Assembly: GCF_000397205.1 (NCBI RefSeq)
Contig: NC_021237.1
Coordinates: 1,675,001 to 1,739,000, forward strand
DNA: 64,000 bases
Direction: 5' to 3'
Origin: Pseudomonas protegens CHA0
GTDB lineage: Bacteria; Pseudomonadota; Gammaproteobacteria; Pseudomonadales; Pseudomonadaceae
Positions within the stretch are counted from its first letter, which is position 1. Every line of letters starts with the position of its first letter. The position numbers and the translations under genes were made by a program. Positions 1-9,157 of this stretch are shown here, piece by piece. The notes beneath the pieces were generated by a model, which saw only the letters and a list, made by a program, of their open reading frames with translations, was not told the origin of the DNA and did not search any database.

Positions 1-2646
1 AAGCTGACCACGAACTGGAATGACTTCAGTGTTCAGGCCAATCAATCGGTGACCTTCAATCAGCCTTCCAGCACTTCGATTGCCTTGAACCGGGTGGTCG
101 GTGTCAACGGCAGTAACATCCAGGGGCAGATCAATGCCAATGGCCAAGTGTTCCTGATCAACCCCAATGGCGTGGTGTTCGGCAATAAAGCTCAGGTCAA
201 TGTCGGTGGCCTGGTGGCTACGACCCGCGACATCAGCGATGCCGATTTCAAGGCCGGCCGCTACACGTTCTCCGGGACTGCGGCGACTGAAGTCGCCAAC
301 CTCGGTTCTATTACCGCGGCGGACGGTGGCAGTGTGGCTCTGCTGGGGGCGAAGGTTCGCAACGAAGGCACGATCAAGGCCCAGAACGGGCGCGTGGCCC
401 TGGCTGCGGGCAACAGTTTCACCGTCAGCTTCGACAGCAACCAGTTGCTGGACTTGCACGTCGACAGCGCGGCGCTCAATGCACTGGTGAGTAACGGCGG
501 CCTGCTCAAGGCCGACGGCGGCCAAGTGCTGATGACCGCCAAGAGCGCGGGTTCGATGCTGCAGACCGTGGTCAACAACCAGGGCACCATCGAAGCCAAT
601 ACCCTGTCGCAAAAAGCCGGTCGGATCACCCTGGACGGCGGCGACGTGGGCGTGGTCAGCGTCGATGGTTCGCTGCAGGCCAACGCGCTAGGCGGCAAGG
701 GCGATGGCGGGTTGATCGAGACCCGGGGCGCCACCACCCGCGTACAGCTGCCGACCAAGGTCGGCACTCAGTCCAGGGATGGCCGCACGGGCACCTGGAA
801 GATCGCCAGCAACGAAGTCAAGGTGGGCTCCTTCTTCAACGCCAACAGCAACACCGTCCATGCCGACACCCTGTCGCGCAACCTGGCCACGACCAATATT
901 GAACTGGCCAGTGGCAAGGGCGATGTAGCGGTGGAAAACGGGATGCGCTGGTCCAGCGGTAACCAGTTGACCCTCTCTTCGGCCAAAGACATTCGCCTGA
1001 ATGATCGCCTGTCTGCCACTGGCGCCAATACCCGGGTCGAACTCAACGCCCAGGGTGGCATCAACCTCAACCGTCAACTGACGCTGAGCGGCAGCAACAG
1101 CAGCCTCGGGCTGAACCACGGCGGTGGGTTTACCCTGGGCCAGAATGGCGGCGTCACGCTGTCCGGCAACGGGGCGCGCTTCGACGCCAACGGCGAAGCC
1201 TACCGGGTCATTCAAGACACCACGCAGTTGCAGGCAATCGACCAGAACCTGGCCGGTCGCTACGTCCTGGGCAACTCCATCAACAGCAGCGCGCGCCTGA
1301 CCTCCATCGGTGGCCAGCAGGCCTTCAGTGGCATCTTCGATGGCCTGGGCAACACCCTCAGCGGTTTGACGATCAACAGCAACGGCACCGATGGCGGGCT
1401 GTTCGCCAGCTCGTCCGGCAGCATCGGCAACCTCAAGCTGGCCTCGTTGACCATCAACGGTGCCAAGCCCACCTCCGGTTCCAGTGCACTCGGTGGCCTG
1501 GTCGGACGCAACAGCGGGCGCATTGCCAACGTCAGCGCCAGCGATCTGCAGGTGAATGCCCAGAGCCGGCAGGACAACCTGGTCGGCGGGCTGGTGGGGA
1601 TCAACTCCGGCGGTTCCATCGATAATGCGTCGATCACCGGTGTGGTGCTGGGCAATACCCTCACTTCGGCAGCCGGTGGCCTGGTGGGCCTGAACACGGG
1701 CTCGGTGAGCCGGAGCAGCGCCGATGTCGATGTCAGGGGCACCATGAACAGCCATGCTCTGGTGGGTATAGGCGGATTGGTGGGGATCAACCAGAGCGGC
1801 TCGATCGCTAACTCTGCAAGCTCGGGAGCGCTTGGGTTGGGCAGCATTCATGACTACGCCTACCGCAACCTGGGTGGCCTGGTGGGTATCAACCAGAACG
1901 GCACCATAGTGGGCTCCAACGCCTCGGGCTTGGTGTTTGGCGGGGCTGGCAACAATGTAGGAGGGTTGGTAGGTCTCAACAACTCCAGTTTGATCACTGA
2001 CTCGTCAGCCAGCGGAATGGTGATTGGTCTAGTGCTTGATACCGCTGGTGGTCTGGTGGGGCTCAACCAGAACAGCGTTCTGCGCAACGTCAAGGCCAGT
2101 GGTGAGAACTATGGACAAAAGAGCTTCAACGTCGGCGGCCTGGTCGGCAAGAACGTGAACAGTGAAATCAGCGGTGCCGAAGCCTCGGGCATGGTAGCTG
2201 CCGTGGATTCCAACCATGTTGGCGGACTCATTGGGCACAACACTGGCGGTATCACCCAATACGCCGAGGCACAAGGCGATGTATACGGCGGCTCCAACAG
2301 CCATGTGGGCGGTCTGGTCGGCTACAACGCGGGTGATCTGCGCTCGGTCTCGGCCAGCGGACGCGTCCGGGGCGAGAGTAACAGTGCTGTCGGCGGTCTG
2401 GTTGGCACCCATGCCAGTGGTCTCATCGATACGGCATCGGCCAAAGGCAGCGTCTATGGAGGCTTGCGTAGCAAGGTGGGTGGCCTGGTAGGCGAAAACA
2501 AATCCCGGCTCGTCAACTCACTCACCAGCAGTCACGTAAGTGGTGGTAGCTATGCCGTCCTTGGTGGTTTGGCGGGGGTCGACCGGGGAGAGATACGTCA
2601 GTCTTCGTCCTTCGGCAACATCAAGAGCGTGGCCGGTAACAGATGA
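1..2646 (+). CDS. TPS-type exoprotein with GLUG repeats, copy 1 (5' partial)
   Basis: This reading frame is open from the first base of the window. Alignment with copy 3 suggests about 81 N-terminal residues are missing, including the signal peptide. The visible part begins inside a haemagglutination/TPS domain (NINANG-like turn, NPNGVVFG motif), which in two-partner secretion directs export through a TpsB outer-membrane pore. After a beta-helix-like middle come about 13 GLUG repeats of the form GGLVGxNxGxI...SxAxGxVxG, to the C-terminus. GLUG repeats occur in surface and adhesin-like proteins. The copy is clearly homologous to the next two genes and has the most repeats of the three. No TpsB gene is seen in the window. 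A role in adhesion is inferred from the family, not shown by the sequence. Confidence 0.9.
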   Translation, partial: KLTTNWNDFSVQANQSVTFNQPSSTSIALNRVVGVNGSNIQGQINANGQVFLINPNGVVFGNKAQVNVGGLVATTRDISDADFKAGRYTFSGTAATEVANLGSITAADGGSVALLGAKVRNEGTIKAQNGRVALAAGNSFTVSFDSNQLLDLHVDSAALNALVSNGGLLKADGGQVLMTAKSAGSMLQTVVNNQGTIEANTLSQKAGRITLDGGDVGVVSVDGSLQANALGGKGDGGLIETRGATTRVQLPTKVGTQSRDGRTGTWKIASNEVKVGSFFNANSNTVHADTLSRNLATTNIELASGKGDVAVENGMRWSSGNQLTLSSAKDIRLNDRLSATGANTRVELNAQGGINLNRQLTLSGSNSSLGLNHGGGFTLGQNGGVTLSGNGARFDANGEAYRVIQDTTQLQAIDQNLAGRYVLGNSINSSARLTSIGGQQAFSGIFDGLGNTLSGLTINSNGTDGGLFASSSGSIGNLKLASLTINGAKPTSGSSALGGLVGRNSGRIANVSASDLQVNAQSRQDNLVGGLVGINSGGSIDNASITGVVLGNTLTSAAGGLVGLNTGSVSRSSADVDVRGTMNSHALVGIGGLVGINQSGSIANSASSGALGLGSIHDYAYRNLGGLVGINQNGTIVGSNASGLVFGGAGNNVGGLVGLNNSSLITDSSASGMVIGLVLDTAGGLVGLNQNSVLRNVKASGENYGQKSFNVGGLVGKNVNSEISGAEASGMVAAVDSNHVGGLIGHNTGGITQYAEAQGDVYGGSNSHVGGLVGYNAGDLRSVSASGRVRGESNSAVGGLVGTHASGLIDTASAKGSVYGGLRSKVGGLVGENKSRLVNSLTSSHVSGGSYAVLGGLAGVDRGEIRQSSSFGNIKSVAGNR

Positions 2647-3058
2647 GGAGCCCCCGCTAGTACCGGGTATGTGCAGGTTTCAGGGGCGTCAGGCCAATCC
2701 CTGACGTCCCCGGGATCTGTAGCTTCAACGCTGCTATCGACCCACAGGCCCCGCCCTGCGGTCAAGCTCGAACCGTCAAGGAACAACGCCGCTTTCTCTG
2801 CACGAGAAAGCGGCGTTGCCGAAGCGTTTGGTCTGATCCGGGGCCGCTATGGGGCCTGTTCTCTTTTCTGACGGCTGGCGGCAGTCAGCCGTTGCTGCAT
2901 GGCATTTTTTTCTGAGTGATCCGCTGCAACGGGCGCAATGCATGGCCCGAGGTTGCATGGGTGCTTGGCCGTTTTCTGCCGGGGCGGCTGTGCCCCTGCA
3001 GATGTTGTGTCGCCTTGCAAAGGTTTGCAGGGTTTTGATAAATCGATAAGGAATCTTC
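2647..3058 (+). repeat. Conserved intergenic spacer, copy A
   Basis: This 412-base stretch has no convincing gene. It is near-identical along its length to 5517-5927, so the duplication unit was gene plus spacer. It contains a perfect 14-bp stem-loop at 2785-2817, a second short dyad (CGGCTG/CAGCCG) near 2872-2890, a run of seven T near 2906-2912, and the ribosome-binding site AAGGA just before the next gene. It must carry the promoter and leader of copy 2, but I could not pick a confident -35/-10 pair. Confidence 0.8.
2785..2817. other. Perfect 14-bp stem-loop in spacer A
   Basis: AACGCCGCTTTCTC (2785-2798) pairs perfectly with GAGAAAGCGGCGTT (2804-2817) around the loop TGCAC. There is no T tract on either side, so it is not a textbook Rho-independent terminator. 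It could end transcription of copy 1 or form a leader-RNA structure. The same stem recurs at 5655-5687 with two loop changes only. Confidence 0.75.
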
Positions 3059-5458
3059 ATGAACAAAATTTACGCGTTGGTATGGAACCAGGCCCAAGGG
3101 TGCTGGAATGTGGCTCACGAAGGCGCTCGCCGCCGTCGTCGTTCGGGCTCCGGAAAAAGCTTGATTGTGGCGGCAGCCAGTGTCCTTGCCTTGGCGTGCA
3201 TGCCATCGGCTTTCGCCTTGCCGACAGGGGGCGTGGTGGTGTCCGGGAGCGCGGATATTTCGACTCAGGGCAATCACATGTCCGTTAACCAGAACACCGA
3301 TAAGCTGATCACCAACTGGAAGGATTTCAATGTCCAGACCGGTCAATCGGTGACCTTCAATCAGCCCACCAATACTTCGATTGCCTTGAACCGGGTGATC
3401 GGTGTCAATGGCAGCATGATCATGGGGACGATCAACGCCAACGGCCAGGTGTTCCTGGTCAACCCCAACGGGGTGGTGTTCGGCAATAACGCTCAAGTGA
3501 ATGTTGGCGGCCTGGTGGTCTCGACACAGGGCATCGGCAACGAGCAGTTCAATGCCGGCAACTATCAGTTCTCCGGCACCTCCAAGGCAAGAGTCGTCAA
3601 CCTCGGCAAGATCACCGCCGCTGATGGTGGCAGTGTTGCACTCTTGGCGGCAGACGTTCTCAACAACGGCACCATCACGGCGCAAAACGGCCGTGTGGCA
3701 TTGGGTGCGGGTGAGGCGTTCACCGTCAGCTTTGACGGCAACAACCTGCTGGATCTGCAAATTGATTCCGCTGCGCTCAATGCTCTGGTAGCCAACGGAG
3801 GTCTGCTCAAGGCCGATGGCGGTCACGTTCTGATGACCGCCAAGAGCGCCGGCGCGATGACGCAGACGGTGGTCAACAACACCGGCACGATCGAGGCCAA
3901 TACCTTGTCGCAAAAGGCCGGTCGCATCACCCTGGACGGCGGTGATGTGGGCATGGTCAACGTCGACGGTGCATTGTTGGCCAATGCCTCGGACGAAGGT
4001 AACGGTGGTGTGATCGAAACCCGCGGCGGGATGACTTGGGTGCAAAAAAATGCTCGTGTCTCCACCCAGGCCAACAATGGTCAGACGGGAACCTGGAAGA
4101 TCGAATCTGAGCAGGTCGCGATTGGCGGGCCCTTAGCCTACTTCGGGATCAATCATGGCGATACCCTGTCGCGGAATCTGGCGACGACCAATATCGAGTT
4201 GGCTAGCAGCAAGGGTGATGTCGTGGTGGACGGAGCGATCAACTGGAGCAGCGGCAATCAGTTGACCCTCTCTGCGGCCAAGGACATTCAGCTCAATGGC
4301 AATCTGACAGCCAATGGGGCCAAGGCCCGGGCCGAACTCAATGCCAATGGGCGCATTGAGCTCAAGGGTAAAGTGCAACTCACCGGGAGCGACAGCAGCC
4401 TGGGCCTGAACCACGGTGCTGACCTCACCTTGGGTAAAAACAGCCAGGTGACCCTGTCCGGCAGCGGTGCCGGGTTCGACGCCAACGGGGCCAAGTACGA
4501 GGTCATTCAGAACGCTGCGCAGTTGCAGGCAATCGATAAGCGCCTTGATGGCCGCTACGTCTTGGGCGCTGCCCTCAACGGCTCCGGCAGCCTCACCTCG
4601 ATTGGTGGTGCCGACACGTTCACCGGTGTCTTCAACGGCCTGGGCAACACTATTAGCGGTTTCACCGTCAACAGTAATGGCGGTAATGGCGGTCTGTTCG
4701 CCAGTTCCTCGGGCAGCATCAGCAACCTCAAGCTCGCCTCGCTCACCGTCAAGGGGCCAGCCAATAACGAGGGTGCTAGCGCAGTCGGCGGCCTGGTTGG
4801 AAGCAACACCGGGAGTATCAGCAACGTCCAAGCCAGCAATCTCCAGGTACGTGCCCTTGACGATCAGGACAACCAGATCGGCGCACTGGTGGGGATCAAC
4901 CACGGCGGCTCCATCGAGGGTTCATCGGTGAGTGGTTCGGTGGCTGGCAATACCTCCACTTCGGCAGCCGGTGGCCTGGTGGGCCTGAACACGGGCTCCG
5001 TGAGCAATAGCCACGCCAATGTTCGGGTCGGGGGCTCCATGGGCGGTCAGGCACCGGTAGGTATGGGCGGCTTGGTGGGGATCAACCAGGGCGGCTCGAT
5101 CGCTGACTCTTCGAGCTCGGGAATGATCGGGCTGGATAGTAACGCTTACGCTGCCTCCCGAAACCTGGGTGGCCTGGTGGGCTACAACCAGAACGGCAGC
5201 ATCCTGCGCTCCAGCGCCTCGGGCACCGTAGTGGGGTATTACAGCAACAACGCAGGGGGATTGGTCGGCTTCAACCACTCTGGTCGGATCACTGACTCGT
5301 CAGCCAGCGCAATGGTGGTTGGTTTAGGGATGGACACCGCCGGTGGTCTGGTGGGGCTCAACCAGAATGGTGTACTGAGCAACGTCAAGGCCACTGGCGT
5401 GGTGCACACACAGTTTGTCTCGAGCGTCGGCAGCGTGGTCGGTAAGAACGTAAAGTGA
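3059..5458 (+). CDS. TPS-type exoprotein with GLUG repeats, copy 2
   Basis: This 799-residue secreted protein starts with an extended signal peptide region (MNKIYALVWNQAQGCWNVAHE), an arginine-rich n-region, a hydrophobic core and a probable cleavage after the FA-L motif near residue 54. This is the ESPR layout of large type V secreted proteins. A haemagglutination/TPS domain follows (about residues 55-170, with NPNGVVFGN), then a long beta-helical middle and about 8 GLUG repeats. Start: AAGGA lies 7 bases before the ATG. The last in-frame residues (GSVVGKNVK) align to the middle of the repeat array of copy 1. There a two-base deletion creates the TGA, and the downstream array is almost entirely gone, so the C-terminus looks secondarily shortened. 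Confidence 0.9.
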   Translation: MNKIYALVWNQAQGCWNVAHEGARRRRRSGSGKSLIVAAASVLALACMPSAFALPTGGVVVSGSADISTQGNHMSVNQNTDKLITNWKDFNVQTGQSVTFNQPTNTSIALNRVIGVNGSMIMGTINANGQVFLVNPNGVVFGNNAQVNVGGLVVSTQGIGNEQFNAGNYQFSGTSKARVVNLGKITAADGGSVALLAADVLNNGTITAQNGRVALGAGEAFTVSFDGNNLLDLQIDSAALNALVANGGLLKADGGHVLMTAKSAGAMTQTVVNNTGTIEANTLSQKAGRITLDGGDVGMVNVDGALLANASDEGNGGVIETRGGMTWVQKNARVSTQANNGQTGTWKIESEQVAIGGPLAYFGINHGDTLSRNLATTNIELASSKGDVVVDGAINWSSGNQLTLSAAKDIQLNGNLTANGAKARAELNANGRIELKGKVQLTGSDSSLGLNHGADLTLGKNSQVTLSGSGAGFDANGAKYEVIQNAAQLQAIDKRLDGRYVLGAALNGSGSLTSIGGADTFTGVFNGLGNTISGFTVNSNGGNGGLFASSSGSISNLKLASLTVKGPANNEGASAVGGLVGSNTGSISNVQASNLQVRALDDQDNQIGALVGINHGGSIEGSSVSGSVAGNTSTSAAGGLVGLNTGSVSNSHANVRVGGSMGGQAPVGMGGLVGINQGGSIADSSSSGMIGLDSNAYAASRNLGGLVGYNQNGSILRSSASGTVVGYYSNNAGGLVGFNHSGRITDSSASAMVVGLGMDTAGGLVGLNQNGVLSNVKATGVVHTQFVSSVGSVVGKNVK

Positions 5459-5927
5459 AATTCGCGTTGCCGGTTCATCCTGCTCCAACACTAAGAGCTT
5501 GATGAGTAACCGATGAGGAACCCCCGCTAATACCGGGTGTATGCAGGTTCCAGGAGTGTTAGGCCAACCCCTGACGTTCCTGGTATCTGTAGCTTCAAGG
5601 CTGCTATCGGCCAACAGGCGCCGCCCTGCGGGCAAACTCAAACCGTCAAGGAACAACGCCGCTTTCTCAGCACGAGAAAGCGGCGTTACCGAAGCGTTCG
5701 GCCTGATCAAGGGGCGCTATGGGGCCTGTTCTCTTTTCTGATGGCTGGCGGCAGTCAGCCGTTGCTGCATGGCAGTTTTTTCTGAGTGATTTGATGCGAC
5801 GGGCGCAGTGCCTTGTCAGGGGGGGGCTTGGGCGCTTAGCCGTATTCCTGTCGGGGCTGTGCCCCTGCGGATGTTGTGTCGCCTTGCGAAGGTTTGCAGG
5901 GTCTTGATGAGTCGATAAGGAATCTTC
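5459..5927 (+). repeat. Gene-end remnant plus conserved spacer, copy B
   Basis: Bases 5459-5516 look like the shrunken remainder of the copy-2 3' end. They run into a segment (GTAACCGATGAGGA) that matches the stop region of copy 1, with an ancestral-looking TGA at 5514-5516. Bases 5517-5927 are the second copy of the 412-bp spacer, with the same hairpin, CGGCTG-type dyad and ribosome-binding site. No other gene is visible. Confidence 0.75.
5655..5687. other. Perfect 14-bp stem-loop in spacer B
   Basis: This is the same AACGCCGCTTTCTC / GAGAAAGCGGCGTT stem as at 2785-2817, here around the loop AGCAC. Both arms are unchanged between the two spacers although surrounding bases have drifted. It has no T tract. 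Confidence 0.75.
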
Positions 5928-8084
5928 ATGAACAAGATTTACGCGTTGGTGTGGAACCAGGCCCAAGGGTGCTGGAATGTGGCTCACGAGGGCGTGCGTC
6001 GCCGTCGTCGCTCAGGTTCCGGCAAGGGGTTGATCGTGGCGGCGGCCAGCCTCCTGGCATTGGCCGGGTTGCCCTCTGCTTTTGCCTTGCCCACCGGGGG
6101 GGTGGTGGTGTCCGGCACTGCCGACATCCTTGCCCAGGGCCAGAACATGTTTGTCGATCAGTACACGGACAAACTGATCACCAACTGGAATGACTTCAGT
6201 GTTCAGTCCAATCAAGTGGTGAACTTCAATCAGCCCTCCAGTACCTCGATTGCCTTGAACCGGGTCGTCGGCGTCAACGGCAGCAACATCCAGGGGCAGA
6301 TCAATGCCAACGGCCAAGTGTTCCTGATCAACCCTAATGGAGTGGTCTTCGGCCAGGGCGCGCAAGTGAATGTTGGCGGTCTGATAGCCTCGACCCAGAA
6401 CATCACTGATAACAACTTCAACGCCGGCCACTACAAGTTTACGGGCGCTTCAACGGCTGAGGTCCTCAACCAGGGTTCCATCACAGTGCCTGACGGTAGA
6501 AGCATCACGCTGCTGGGGGCGAAGGTTCGCAACGAAGGCATGATCAAGGCGCAGGAAGGGAACGTGGCGTTGGGAGCAGGCAACAGTTTCACTGTTAGCC
6601 TTGACGCTAACAACCTGCTGGATCTTCAAGTGGATGCCGCAGCGATCAACGCTCTGGTGAGCAACACGGGTCTGCTCAAGGCCGATGGTGGACAGGTACT
6701 GATGACTGCCGATGCCGGAATGGTGTTTCAGACGGTGGTCAATAACCAGGGCTCCATCGAGGCCAATACCCTGTCGCAAAAAGCCGGCCGGATCATTCTG
6801 GATGGCCGCGTCTCGGGCATAGTCAACGTTGGCGGTTCATTGTCGGCCCATGCCCTGGGGACCGAAGGTAATGGCGGCGTAGTCGAGACCCGAGGGACTT
6901 TTACCATAGTGCATGAGGATACCCGGGTGAATACTCAGGCCAGCAATGGGCAAACGGGAACCTGGAAGGTCGGTAGCCTGGAGGTCAAGGTTGGCGGGGG
7001 CCCTGCAAGTTACTGGAACGCCATTCAGGACTATACCTTGGCAAGTAACCTGGACACGACCAATGTCGAGCTGGCCAGCACCGGAGGGAGTCTGGTGCTG
7101 ACCGGGCCGGTTTCCTGGAACAGTGGCAACCAATTGACCCTCTCATCGGTCAAGGACATTCAAATCAATGGCAGCCTCAGGGGCGAGGGCGCCAATACCC
7201 GGGTCGAGTTGAACGCCAAGGGCAACATCAAGCTTGACGGTCATGTCGAACTGACCGGGCGCAACAGCGGTCTCGGGCTGAACCACGCTGGTGATTTCTC
7301 CACGGGCAAGGATGGCAAGGTCACCCTGTCCGGTAGCGATGCCCGGTTCAACGACAACGGTGCAGCGTACAAGGTCATTCAGAACGCCGCGCATTTGCAG
7401 GGGATCAACAACGGTTTGAGTGGTCGCTATGTGCTGGGTAATACCATCAACGGCAGTGACAGCTTCACGTCCATTGGCGGCAGTCAGGCGTTTACCGGAG
7501 TCTTCGATGGCCTGGGTAACACCATCAGCGGTTTCACGGTCAACAGCAATGGCCCCCATGGAGGACTGTTCGCCAGTTCGTCCGGCAGTATCAGCAATCT
7601 CAAGCTCGCCTCGATGAACATCTACGGTCCAACTTATACCTCCGGCTCCAGTGCCATCGGCGGTTTGGTCGGGCTCAACAGCGGAAAGATTGCCAACGTC
7701 AGCACCAGCAATCTTCAGGTGAGCATCAGAAGTGGTAACCCCTATGCCCTCGGAGCGCAGGGCGGTGTAGGCGGGCTGGTTGGCGTCAACAAAGGGCGCA
7801 TTACCGATTCTTCAAGTGCGGGCTCCGTTGACAGTGGTAGAGAGGGTTACTCCAAAAGTCTGAATCTGGGCGGGTTGGTGGGCAATAACCAGGGCGGCAG
7901 CATTGAGCGCTCCAACTCTTCGGCAATCGTAGTCGGTTATGCACAAACCAATGTAGGGGGGCTGGTTGGCGTCAATCAGTCTGGCGTTATCAAGGACTCG
8001 TCGGCCAGCGGCCAGGTAGTCGGTTTAGGACCTGCCACCGTGGGTAGTGTGGTAGGTGTCAACCGGAAGAAGCTGGCTTTTTAA
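5928..8084 (+). CDS. TPS-type exoprotein with GLUG repeats, copy 3
   Basis: This 718-residue paralogue of the two preceding genes has the same ESPR signal peptide start (MNKIYALVWNQAQGCWNVAHE), a TPS/haemagglutination domain (about residues 55-170, NPNGVVFG), a beta-helical middle and only about 5 GLUG repeats. It ends in a different tail (VGVNRKKLAF). AAGGA precedes the ATG at normal spacing. The N-terminal half is much better conserved among the copies than the repeat array, as expected if secretion is constrained and the array changes by recombination. The neighbouring gene on the right is unrelated and on the other strand, so the array ends here. Confidence 0.9.
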   Translation: MNKIYALVWNQAQGCWNVAHEGVRRRRRSGSGKGLIVAAASLLALAGLPSAFALPTGGVVVSGTADILAQGQNMFVDQYTDKLITNWNDFSVQSNQVVNFNQPSSTSIALNRVVGVNGSNIQGQINANGQVFLINPNGVVFGQGAQVNVGGLIASTQNITDNNFNAGHYKFTGASTAEVLNQGSITVPDGRSITLLGAKVRNEGMIKAQEGNVALGAGNSFTVSLDANNLLDLQVDAAAINALVSNTGLLKADGGQVLMTADAGMVFQTVVNNQGSIEANTLSQKAGRIILDGRVSGIVNVGGSLSAHALGTEGNGGVVETRGTFTIVHEDTRVNTQASNGQTGTWKVGSLEVKVGGGPASYWNAIQDYTLASNLDTTNVELASTGGSLVLTGPVSWNSGNQLTLSSVKDIQINGSLRGEGANTRVELNAKGNIKLDGHVELTGRNSGLGLNHAGDFSTGKDGKVTLSGSDARFNDNGAAYKVIQNAAHLQGINNGLSGRYVLGNTINGSDSFTSIGGSQAFTGVFDGLGNTISGFTVNSNGPHGGLFASSSGSISNLKLASMNIYGPTYTSGSSAIGGLVGLNSGKIANVSTSNLQVSIRSGNPYALGAQGGVGGLVGVNKGRITDSSSAGSVDSGREGYSKSLNLGGLVGNNQGGSIERSNSSAIVVGYAQTNVGGLVGVNQSGVIKDSSASGQVVGLGPATVGSVVGVNRKKLAF

Positions 8085-8091
8085 CCGGGTT

Positions 8092-8154
8092 GCCCCCTTG
8101 TCTCTGTGCGCTTGACTCATGACCCCTGTGTCCCTTGTGGATCAGGGGGCTTTT
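8092..8154 (+). terminator. Probable terminator after the TPS array
   Basis: GCCCCCT (8092-8098) can pair with AGGGGGC (8144-8150), or alternatively CCCCTG (8123-8128) with CAGGGG (8143-8148). TTTT follows at 8151-8154. The loops are long, so the exact fold is uncertain. A separate TCCCGGG/CCCGGGA stem lies at 8172-8191, before the end of the opposing iclR gene. Confidence 0.45.
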
Positions 8155-8210
8155 CGTTGTGCCTGAACATCTCCCGGGCCTGATCCCGGGATTCAACGGT
8201 GCAGACTGCC

Positions 8211-8999
8211 TCAGACGCCGAGGCTTTCCAGATCCCGGGCCAGCATCACCAGTTGGTGGGCCAGGGAGCTTTCGAGTTTTTCGCTGGACAGCTGGAAGCT
8301 CGGGGCGCCGCAGGTCAGGGCCATGATGCTGCCGTCGGCCAGGCGCAGTGGCACGCCGGCACCGTTGACGTTGCGGTCCCACTCGCCCAGCGACAGGCAG
8401 AAGCCGAACTCTTCGTATTCACGGAAGGAGTCTTCCAGGGATTTTTCCAGGGCAGGCCATTCATCACCGAGCTTTTTCGCCACTTCCCCCAACAGATGGT
8501 CACGCTCGATTTTCGGCGTGGCGGCCAGGTAGGCGCGCCCGGCGGCGCTGGTGGCCAGGGGCAGGCGCAGCCCGGGCTCCATGCGCAGGCTGGCGACTTC
8601 CGGCGGGCGGCTGCTGTCGACGTGGATCATCGACAGGCGATCGCGGCAAGTCAGGCTGACGGTGGTGTTGGTGCGGCGCGAGAACTCGTCCATGAACGGC
8701 TTGCCCAGCTGGCGCACCCGCAGGCTGGCGGAGTAGGCGTAGCCCAGGGCCAGTACCGCTGAATCCAGCTGGTACTTCTCCAGGTCTTGGTTGTACTTGA
8801 GGTAGCCCAGCTGCGTCAGGGTGTAGGTCAGGCGCGACACCGTGGGCTTGGGCAGGCCGGTGATGCGCGCGATGTCCTGGTTGCCGCGTACCGCGTGACC
8901 GTGGGTAAAGGCCCGCAGGACTTCCAGGCCTCGGGCCAGGGCTTCGACGAACTTACGGTCTTTGGGCGCTTGTTCCGGGGAGTCGTTCGGGTCTTGCAT
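8211..8999 (-). CDS. IclR-family transcriptional regulator
   Basis: This 262-residue protein has an N-terminal winged helix-turn-helix (about residues 17-80; DIARITGLPKPTVSRL) followed by the IclR effector-binding domain. It resembles the PcaR/PobR branch, which usually controls aromatic or other acid catabolism. I chose the ATG that starts MQDPNDS because GGAAGA lies a few bases upstream; a longer in-frame start at 9098 has no such site. It lies downstream of the thioesterase gene on the same strand and may be co-transcribed with it. It is the best candidate regulator for the shared 38-bp sites at 9749 and 20148; that link is inference. Confidence 0.9.
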   Translation of the reverse strand: MQDPNDSPEQAPKDRKFVEALARGLEVLRAFTHGHAVRGNQDIARITGLPKPTVSRLTYTLTQLGYLKYNQDLEKYQLDSAVLALGYAYSASLRVRQLGKPFMDEFSRRTNTTVSLTCRDRLSMIHVDSSRPPEVASLRMEPGLRLPLATSAAGRAYLAATPKIERDHLLGEVAKKLGDEWPALEKSLEDSFREYEEFGFCLSLGEWDRNVNGAGVPLRLADGSIMALTCGAPSFQLSSEKLESSLAHQLVMLARDLESLGV

Positions 9000-9157
9000 G
9001 GGGTCTTCCGGTAGGGGCTGGTGCCGGGCGCAATGCCGGTTGACCACGCAGCGGATTCGTGGAAACAAAGGAAAAATGTTATCCCGGAACCGCCGCAATT
9101 GAAATCTGCGATTCCCTGACGAAACCCGATTCCGTTCCTGACGCCATCACCGGCCAA

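Noticed and set aside
9071..9100. AATGTTAT and GGAAC near the iclR gene as a third copy of the 38-bp site
   Set aside because: Only the ATGTTAT core matches and the dyad is absent.
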